Origin: Burkholderiaceae bacterium
GTDB lineage: Bacteria; Pseudomonadota; Gammaproteobacteria; Burkholderiales; Burkholderiaceae_F
DNA length: 20,615 bases
NCBI GenBank assembly: GCA_013696665.1
Contig: JACCYC010000196.1
Span: 1 to 20,615 of the forward strand
Direction: 5' to 3'
Made by a program: the position numbers and the translations under genes. Of this stretch, positions 15,635 to 20,615 are shown piece after piece. The notes beneath the pieces were generated by a model. It was not told where the DNA came from. It saw only the letters and a program-made list of their open reading frames with translations, and searched no databases. Numbering within the stretch: position 1 is the stretch's first letter; every line of letters starts with the position of its first letter.

Positions 15635-16773
15635 TGCGCCGCGAGTTGCTCACGCCGCGTGCCGACTGGGCAGCGCAAATGGATTCGATCGGATTTACCT
15701 ACCACTCGATCGACGGCACGTACTGGGATGAGTCGCGTTGTTATGTATTCGCCGAGTCGCAAATTGATGCGCTCGAGAGCGCGACGGCTGAACTGCATCA
15801 GATGGCGCTGAATGCAGTACAACACGTGATCAGCACCCGACGTTACGCAGAGTTTGCGATCGCTGCTGAGTGGCAGGATGCGATCGAGCAGAGCTGGAAC
15901 GCGTTTCGCAGCGGGCGCCCTGATGGGTTCACGCTGTTCGGCCGGATGGACCTGTCATACGACGGCAAGGCCGCGTCGAAGCTTCTTGAATACAACGCTG
16001 ATACGCCCACCGCATGCCTGGAGGCGAGCGTCGCGCAATGGCAATGGCTGCAGTCTGTGCGACCTTCTGCGGACCAATTCAACTCGTTACACGAGCAACT
16101 GATCGCCGCGTGGAAAGCGATGAAAGTTGAGTCGAGTGTTTCGCGGCTGCATTTCGCAGCGGTGGCGGATAGCAGCGAAGACTGGGGCAACCTGGAATAT
16201 CTGCGCGACACTGCGATGCAGGCGGGTTGGCAAACGATCGCGTTGCCGGTTGCGCGGATCGGCTGGAACGGGACCCGGTTTGTTGACGAGTTCAATGTGC
16301 CGATCGACTGCCTCGTCAAGCTTTACCCATGGGAGTGGCTGGTGCGCGAAGACTTTGGGCCCGCGATCGCGCGCGGTTCGACGAGCGTGATTGAACCCGC
16401 GTGGAAGATGCTGCTGTCGAATAAGGCAATCCTGGTTGTGCTTTGGGAGTTGTATCCCGACCATCCCAATTTGCTGCCCGCCTATTTCGAGCCCGCACTG
16501 CTGGGAGCAAGTTATGTAAAGAAGCCATTGCTCGCGCGCGAAGGCTGCAATATTTCGTTGGTGATCGAGGGGACAGCGCACGAGACGACGGGCGAGTATG
16601 GCGGCGAGGGCTATGTGTATCAGGCGCTTGCGCCACTGCCGAAGTTTGGCGACGACTACGCGTTGATCGGCTCGTGGATCGTCGGGGCCGAACCCGCGGG
16701 CATCGGAATCCGCGAAGATGCCACGCCGATCACTCGCAACACGAGTCGATTCGTTCCGCACTATTTTGAATAA
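15634..16773 (+). CDS. Glutathionylspermidine synthase-like ATP-grasp ligase (YgiC/YjfC-like)
   Basis: 379 residues, close to E. coli YgiC. LLEYNADTPTACLEASVAQW (118-137), AWKMLLSNKAILVVLWELYP and YVKKPLLAREGCNIS are the conserved ATP-grasp segments of the synthetase domain of glutathionylspermidine synthase. No N-terminal amidase domain is present, so it is the single-domain form. By fold it should form an amide bond between a carboxyl group, perhaps of a peptide or glutathione, and an amine. E. coli YgiC/YjfC are not known to make glutathionylspermidine, so the true substrates are open. The ATG overlaps the DUF1190 stop. The frame is open upstream inside DUF1190, but that part is not family sequence. 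Confidence 0.92.
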   Translation: MRRELLTPRADWAAQMDSIGFTYHSIDGTYWDESRCYVFAESQIDALESATAELHQMALNAVQHVISTRRYAEFAIAAEWQDAIEQSWNAFRSGRPDGFTLFGRMDLSYDGKAASKLLEYNADTPTACLEASVAQWQWLQSVRPSADQFNSLHEQLIAAWKAMKVESSVSRLHFAAVADSSEDWGNLEYLRDTAMQAGWQTIALPVARIGWNGTRFVDEFNVPIDCLVKLYPWEWLVREDFGPAIARGSTSVIEPAWKMLLSNKAILVVLWELYPDHPNLLPAYFEPALLGASYVKKPLLAREGCNISLVIEGTAHETTGEYGGEGYVYQALAPLPKFGDDYALIGSWIVGAEPAGIGIREDATPITRNTSRFVPHYFE

Positions 16774-16799
16774 TCGGAAAATGAAAATTCCGCGAAGCA

Positions 16800-16817
16800 A
16801 ATTCAGCGAGCTGAATT
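16800..16817. repeat. Short palindrome upstream of the DUF350 gene
   Basis: AATTCAGC (16800-16807) and GCTGAATT (16810-16817) form a near-perfect palindrome with a two-base centre, 15 bases before the DUF350 start. It could be an operator or a small mRNA hairpin. No T run follows, so it is not a terminator. Confidence 0.5.
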
Positions 16818-16832
16818 GCAGAGGAGAAGTGC

Positions 16833-17246
16833 ATGAGAAATGATGCGTTCGAAACGCTTGCGGGGCTGCCGTATTTCGCAGCCTTCTTCGGCACCTCGTT
16901 GCTGTTGCTGACGATCTGCCTTGCGCTGTATGTTGCCATCACGCCGTATCCCGAAGTGCGACTGATCCGTGAGGGCAACGTCGCTGCCGCAGCGTCTCTC
17001 GGCGGCGCAATCATCGGATTTGCATTGCCGCTCGCCAGCGTCGTGGTCAACAGCGTCTCTTTGCTCGACATGCTGCTCTGGTCGGCAATTGCGCTGCTGG
17101 TGCAGCTCGTTGCGTTCGCGGGTGTGCGACTGATGGTCCCCGCGATCGGCCTCCATGTGCGCGAGGGTCAGGTCTCGAGCGGAATTTTTCTCGGCGCGGT
17201 GGCGATCGCACTCGGAATTCTGAATGCGGCGTCGATGACCTACTGA
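16833..17246 (+). CDS. DUF350 (YjfL-like) inner-membrane protein
   Basis: 137 residues with four membrane segments arranged as two repeats: about 15-37, 48-70, 78-100 and 115-135. FAAFFGTSLLLLTICLALYV, TPYPEVRLIREGNVAAAASLGG and GIFLGAVAIALGILNAASM are DUF350 signatures. The conserved acidic and arginine residues after the first helix (PEVRLIREGN) are kept. The function is unknown. In E. coli, YjfL (DUF350) is encoded next to YjfM (DUF1190) and YjfC (ligase). The same three families are together here in another order, supporting a joint role at the envelope. AGGAG six bases before the ATG is a strong ribosome site. A gap of 59 bases with a palindrome separates it from the ligase gene. Confidence 0.88.
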   Translation: MRNDAFETLAGLPYFAAFFGTSLLLLTICLALYVAITPYPEVRLIREGNVAAAASLGGAIIGFALPLASVVVNSVSLLDMLLWSAIALLVQLVAFAGVRLMVPAIGLHVREGQVSSGIFLGAVAIALGILNAASMTY

Positions 17247-17303
17247 CAGGGCGCATCGCTTAGATTTGAAGCTGTTCAACTGCAGATTGAAGGAGAAGAA
17301 CTT

Positions 17304-17774
17304 ATGACGAGTCAATCGAAGCCACGACCCGACGGCTATCACACCGTTACTCCCTACATGGCAGTGCGCGACTGCATGGGCGCGATCAATTTTTACACGC
17401 GGGCGTTCGGCGCGGAGAAGACGATGCAGCTCGACATGCCCGATGGAAAAATCGCACATGCCGAAATTCGGATCGGCGATTCGACCCTGATGATGTCGGA
17501 AGAAAACGAGGAGTGGGGCAACAAGAGCCCGCAGGCGCTGGGCGGCTCGCCGATGTTTTTGATGATCTACGTGCCCGACGTCGATGCTGCGTTCAAGAAA
17601 GCGATCGCGGCAGGGGCAACAGAGGTGCGGGCGGTGGCCGATCAGTTTTATGGCGACCGCTCGGGCACCTTGAAAGATCCGTACGGTTATCAGTGGACAC
17701 TGTCCACCCATATCGAGGACGTATCGCAGGAAGAAGCGCAGCGCCGGATGGAAGCGGAGTTCAGCCAGCAATAA
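17304..17774 (+). CDS. VOC superfamily (PhnB/glyoxalase-like) protein
   Basis: 156 residues, soluble. GYHTVTPYMAVRDCMGAINFY, FGAEKTMQLDMPDGKIAHAEI and GTLKDPYGYQWTLSTHIEDV match the PhnB-like subgroup (COG2764) of the vicinal oxygen chelate superfamily, which forms paired beta-alpha-beta modules. His52 (in KIAHAEI) and the C-terminal acidic and His residues could bind a metal. Members include glyoxalases, fosfomycin-resistance-like and dioxygenase-like enzymes, and the reaction here is unknown. A strong AAGGAG stands eight bases before ATG 17304. It lies 57 bases after the DUF350 gene and 45 before the MFS exporter on the same strand, so cotranscription is possible. Confidence 0.9.
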   Translation: MTSQSKPRPDGYHTVTPYMAVRDCMGAINFYTRAFGAEKTMQLDMPDGKIAHAEIRIGDSTLMMSEENEEWGNKSPQALGGSPMFLMIYVPDVDAAFKKAIAAGATEVRAVADQFYGDRSGTLKDPYGYQWTLSTHIEDVSQEEAQRRMEAEFSQQ

Positions 17775-17819
17775 TCTGCTGCATGCGCGGCGATCAAGTG
17801 GCGTCAATACAATCCGCGC

Positions 17820-19430
17820 ATGACGCCGTCTGTTGCACCCGACCCGCCGGAGGTACCCCTTACCGCGTGGGCGCCGCTACGGCGGCCCGTGTTTCGGCTG
17901 TTGTGGGTGACCTGGCTCACCGCCAACATCGGAATGTGGATGAACGACGTCGCCGCGGCGTGGCTGATGACGACGCTGACCACTTCAACCGTGATGGTGG
18001 CGCTCGTGCAGTCGGCGTCTGTGCTGCCGGTGGTTCTGCTGGGCCTGCCGAGTGGGGCGCTGGCCGACCTGCTGAACCGCCGCAGCTGGTTCATGTTCAC
18101 CCAGTTCTGGGTCGCGGCAAACGCTTTGATTTTGTGCGCCGTACTGGCGACCGATTCGATGACGGCGCCGTTGCTGCTGGCGCTGACATTTGGCAACGGG
18201 ATCGGCTTGGCGATGCGCTGGCCCGTGTACGCAGCGATCGTCCCCGACCTGGTCCCGCGGCGCGAGCTTGCGACTGCGGTCGCTCTCAATGGTATTGCGA
18301 TGAACACTTCGCGCGTCATCGGCCCGGCGATTGCGGGCGCGCTGATCGCCAGTCTCGGCAGCGCTTACGTATTTCTGGCGAATGCGGTGCTCTCGCTGAT
18401 CGCGGGTTTCGTCATCATGCGGTGGCGGCTCGAAACGAAACCGACCGTTCTGCCGGGGGAGCGGTTCATCGGGGCGATGCGGGTCGGCGTGCAATACGTC
18501 GCGCAATCGAGTTTGATGCGCGCGGTGCTTTTAAGAATTGCCATTTTCTTTATGCAGTCAACTGCGCTGTTCGCGTTGCTGCCGATCGTGGCGAGGGATT
18601 TGCCCGACGGCGGCGCGTGGGCTTATACGGCACTGCTTGCATCGCTGGGCATCGGTGCGATTGCAACCGCTTTCTGGCTGCCGCGGCTGCGGGTTCTGAT
18701 TACCCGCGACGGCCTGTTGCGTGGGGGACTGCTGCTCCAGGCTGCTGCGATGGTCGCAGTCGGATTTGCTCCTAATGTGTGGATAGCGTTGCCGGCGATG
18801 ATGCTGGCGGGCGGTGCGTGGCTGGCGACGGTCAACACATTGACGGTTGCATCGCAATTGTCGTTGCCCGACTGGGTGCGCGCGCGCGGCATGTCGATCT
18901 ACATGATGACGATGATGGCATCGACCTCGGCGAGCGCAGCGATCTGGGGCCAGGTGGCAAGCCTGATTGGCGTGCCATGGACGTTCGTTGCAGCCGCGGC
19001 GGCTGGCATTGCGTTGTGGATTTCGGTCGGGCGCTTGCACTTTGCATCCGAGGAGCGCGACCTGACGCCGGCTCGAATACTGCAGGAGCCGGTGCCCGCG
19101 TTTCCGATCGAACACCGGATGGGTCCGGTGATGGTGACCGTTGACTACCGGATCGATGTCGCGCGCGCGGCCGAGTTCGCCGCCGTAATGCGCGAAAGCC
19201 GTGGCAATCGATTGCAGATGGGCGCATTGTCATGGGGGCTGTTCCAGGACACCAGCGAACCGGGTCACTACATCGAGTATTTTCTTGACGAATCATGGGC
19301 GGATCATCTCCGCCGCTTTGACCGCTTTACGACCGCGGACGCGGATCTGCGTGAGCGCCGGTACGCCTTCCACCTCGGTGCCGAGCCGCCAAAGGTTTCG
19401 CGCTACGTCGCCGAAGCACTTGACCGATAG
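17820..19430 (+). CDS. MFS_3 family exporter fused to a C-terminal ABM-like domain
   Basis: 536 residues. Residues about 20-415 form a twelve-helix major facilitator exporter of the MFS_3/EntS-like type. The helix 1-2 region has TWLTANIGMWMNDVAAAWLM, followed by LPSGALADLLNRRSW, the family's motif A region. Residues about 430-530 are soluble and resemble the ferredoxin-like antibiotic biosynthesis monooxygenase fold (MVTVDYRIDVARAAEFAAVM, GALSWGLFQDTSEPGHYIEY, FLDESWADHLRRFDR). I recall this fusion as recurrent in proteobacteria, with no established substrate. The ATG has no ribosome site. TACAAT at 17808-17813 could be a -10 box giving a leaderless mRNA, but no -35 is evident. A CMD-family gene follows after 17 bases. 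Confidence 0.9.
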   Translation: MTPSVAPDPPEVPLTAWAPLRRPVFRLLWVTWLTANIGMWMNDVAAAWLMTTLTTSTVMVALVQSASVLPVVLLGLPSGALADLLNRRSWFMFTQFWVAANALILCAVLATDSMTAPLLLALTFGNGIGLAMRWPVYAAIVPDLVPRRELATAVALNGIAMNTSRVIGPAIAGALIASLGSAYVFLANAVLSLIAGFVIMRWRLETKPTVLPGERFIGAMRVGVQYVAQSSLMRAVLLRIAIFFMQSTALFALLPIVARDLPDGGAWAYTALLASLGIGAIATAFWLPRLRVLITRDGLLRGGLLLQAAAMVAVGFAPNVWIALPAMMLAGGAWLATVNTLTVASQLSLPDWVRARGMSIYMMTMMASTSASAAIWGQVASLIGVPWTFVAAAAAGIALWISVGRLHFASEERDLTPARILQEPVPAFPIEHRMGPVMVTVDYRIDVARAAEFAAVMRESRGNRLQMGALSWGLFQDTSEPGHYIEYFLDESWADHLRRFDRFTTADADLRERRYAFHLGAEPPKVSRYVAEALDR

Positions 19431-19447
19431 CGGGTGAGTAAAAAAAC

Positions 19448-19990
19448 ATGAGGGTTGAGCCCTGGAACCCCGCGCTTGCGCCGCGCGATACCGAACTCGT
19501 GCAAGCGATCGAAAGTCGCCGCGGCGGCGCCTTGTTGAACCTCGACCGCATGCTGCTCTGGTCCGAGCCTCTGGCACGAGGCTGGAATGTTTACCTTCGC
19601 GCGCTCAGACAGGAACTTGCGCTATCGCCCCTGCTGCGGGAACTTGCGATCTGTGTCGTTGCGAAGATAACCGGAGCAGAGTACGAGTATCACCAACATG
19701 CGCCGGAGTTGAAGAAAGCAGGCGCCAGCGATGCGCAACTGGGCGCGCTCGAAGATCCGGATGGCGCCTCCGCCAGTGATCTGTTCAATGGCCTTGAGCA
19801 AGCCGTGATTCGATTTGCAATTGCCAGCACGCGCGAGGTGCGGATCTCGAACGTAGTATTCGATTCGCTGAAGCAGCAGATGTCGCAAACCGAACTCGTC
19901 GAGCTGGTTGCAGTGACCGCCGCCTACAACATGGTTGCCCGGTTCCTGGTTGCGCTGCAGGTCACGCCCGAATTGGCGCCCAACACTTGA
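19448..19990 (+). CDS. Carboxymuconolactone decarboxylase family protein
   Basis: 180 residues, soluble, all-helical. LALSPLLRELAICVVAKITG followed by AEYEYHQHAPELKKAG is the CMD/AhpD-family core. The position of the AhpD redox CxxC is occupied by A-E-Y-E, leaving only one nearby cysteine (Cys69), so peroxidase-type chemistry is unlikely. Glu65, Glu78, Glu80, His82 and His84 may form the acid/base site, as in decarboxylase-like members. The C-terminal VELVAVTAAYNMVARFLVAL is also typical. The true substrate is unknown. GGTGAG about nine bases before the ATG may serve as ribosome site. The gene ends exactly where the opposing Bug pseudogene ends. Confidence 0.88.
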   Translation: MRVEPWNPALAPRDTELVQAIESRRGGALLNLDRMLLWSEPLARGWNVYLRALRQELALSPLLRELAICVVAKITGAEYEYHQHAPELKKAGASDAQLGALEDPDGASASDLFNGLEQAVIRFAIASTREVRISNVVFDSLKQQMSQTELVELVAVTAAYNMVARFLVALQVTPELAPNT

Positions 19991-20486
19991 TTAGTTGCCA
20001 GCCGTGATCTGATTTTGTTTGACGATCTTGGCCCAGCGATCCACTTCCTTCTGCATGAACGACTTGATTCGGCGGGTCCTTGACCCGTGACCGTCATGCC
20101 TTGCGCGGCGAGCCGCTCTGACACCGCCGGATCTTTCAGCACTTTTTGAATTTCGCTGCTCATCCGTTCAACGAGTTCAGGGGGCGTCTTCGCGGGGGCG
20201 ATCACGCCCCAATACGCGAGGGCTTCGAAATTCTTGATGCCTGTTCAGCCAACGTCGGCGTATCAGGCAAACTCGCGTGGCGCTTGGCGCCAGTTACCGC
20301 CATCGGTTTAACGGTGCCTGCCTTCACGTGCGGCAGCATCAGGAAAACGGTGCCGATGGCCGGCGGGACATGCCCCGCGACGGTGTCATTCATCAGCGGA
20401 CCGCCGCCGCGAAACGGCACATGCGTCCACGCCCATCCGGCCTGCTGGCCAGCCTGAATCATTGCGAGATGCCCCAGGCTCAGCAT
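19991..20486 (-). pseudogene. Bug/TctC-type solute-binding protein, truncated and frameshifted
   Basis: The minus strand encodes the C-terminal half of a tripartite tricarboxylate receptor. WTHVPFRGGGPLMNDTVAGH and VKPMAVTGAKRHASLPDTPT are read in one frame. After a one-base loss near 20240, the next frame gives PAKTPPELVERMSSEIQKVL and AAQGMTVTGQGP. A second one-base loss near 20068 shifts to a frame reading EVDRWAKIVKQNQITAGN and TAA at 19991. Intact family members are about 320 residues with a signal peptide; the first ~150 residues are absent here. The break at about 20486 lies beside the start of an unrelated plus-strand gene. Two independent shifts plus truncation make decay more likely than sequencing error, though errors cannot be excluded. 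Confidence 0.85.
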
Positions 20487-20498
20487 CCAAGGTCTCCT

Positions 20499-20615
20499 AT
20501 GAATTTTTTGCTGAAACAGATTCGCAGAACGTTTGTATTAAAAAATGGCACCGCGAGCGTCTATGCGCCACACGGCTTCTACTCGATCGTTTCGTACGGC
20601 GACGATCCAGTCGTG
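20499..20615 (+). CDS. Unrecognised protein, 3' partial
   Basis: 39 codons are open to the window edge, beginning MNFLLKQIRRTFVLKNGTAS and continuing with aromatic, Gly- and Asp-containing sequence. I do not recognise a family. AAGG at 20489-20492 stands six bases before the ATG, a good ribosome site. The first 60 bases are clearly richer in A and T than the neighbouring genes (for example runs of six T and six A), which suggests a different origin. It starts 12 bases from the truncated Bug pseudogene on the other strand, so the junction between them may be a recombination point. Confidence 0.6.
   Translation, partial: MNFLLKQIRRTFVLKNGTASVYAPHGFYSIVSYGDDPVV

Noticed and set aside
16803..17807. 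Antisense open frame (334 codons) across the DUF350 and VOC genes
   Set aside because: It spans two well-supported genes and their ribosome sites; His/Arg-rich composition typical of a shadow frame.
17513..18775. Plus-strand open frame (420 codons) in another frame across the VOC and MFS genes
   Set aside because: It overlaps two clear families in a shifted frame and its product is Arg/Gly/Cys-rich without any domain.
1..20615. CRISPR array, tRNA or insertion sequence
   Set aside because: I saw no regularly spaced repeats, cloverleaf-like segments with CCA ends, transposase motifs or terminal inverted repeats. A tRNAscan/ISfinder search would settle this.

Overview
The window looks like chromosome from a high-GC betaproteobacterium, most likely of the order Burkholderiales or a close relative. 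The evidence is a DUF3460-scpA pair, a Bug/TctC-type solute receptor remnant, a dctPQM TRAP transporter, and DnaK, DnaJ, MetG and Mrp proteins of betaproteobacterial style. I recognise no tRNA, rRNA, CRISPR array, intact transposon or phage gene. Most genes are ordinary housekeeping or transport genes. The accessory interest lies in positions 10600-14160 and 15260-20615.

Layout. Positions 1-2930 (+) hold the 3' end of dnaK, a strong intrinsic terminator, dnaJ, and a BaiN/HI0933-type flavoprotein whose only sensible start is a CTG codon. Positions 2995-6608 (-) hold, in transcription order, a SulP anion transporter with a STAS domain, a DUF3460 protein, the condensin kleisin scpA, and a TauE/SafE permease. 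scpA and the permease appear translationally coupled. Positions 6745-8514 (+) hold two secreted proteins: an unknown with a coiled-coil middle, and a rhodanese-fold protein with a C-x4-C-W motif. Convergent to them is metG (8516-10585, -).

Positions 10907-13780 (+) form a complete dctP-dctQ-dctM operon, with a terminator-like hairpin between dctP and dctQ. After it, at 13787-14050, lies what looks like debris of an FAD-dependent oxidoreductase. Then comes apbC/mrp (14162-15247), an Fe-S carrier ATPase. In many betaproteobacteria metG and apbC are divergent neighbours, so the transporter plus debris may be an insertion between them. That is inference from recalled gene order.

Positions 15263-17246 (+) hold a compact three-gene set: a DUF1190 (YgiB/YjfM-like) lipoprotein, a glutathionylspermidine-synthase-like ATP-grasp ligase (YgiC/YjfC-like), and a DUF350 (YjfL-like) membrane protein. 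It parallels the E. coli yjfL-yjfM-yjfC cluster and is the best candidate here for a poorly characterised multi-gene system. It is followed by a VOC/PhnB-like protein, an MFS_3 exporter fused to a C-terminal monooxygenase-like (ABM) domain, and a carboxymuconolactone-decarboxylase family protein.

The right end (19991-20615) holds a decayed Bug-type solute receptor on the minus strand. It lacks its N-terminal half and carries two single-base frameshifts. Its truncation point abuts the start of an AT-richer, unrecognised gene on the plus strand that runs off the window.
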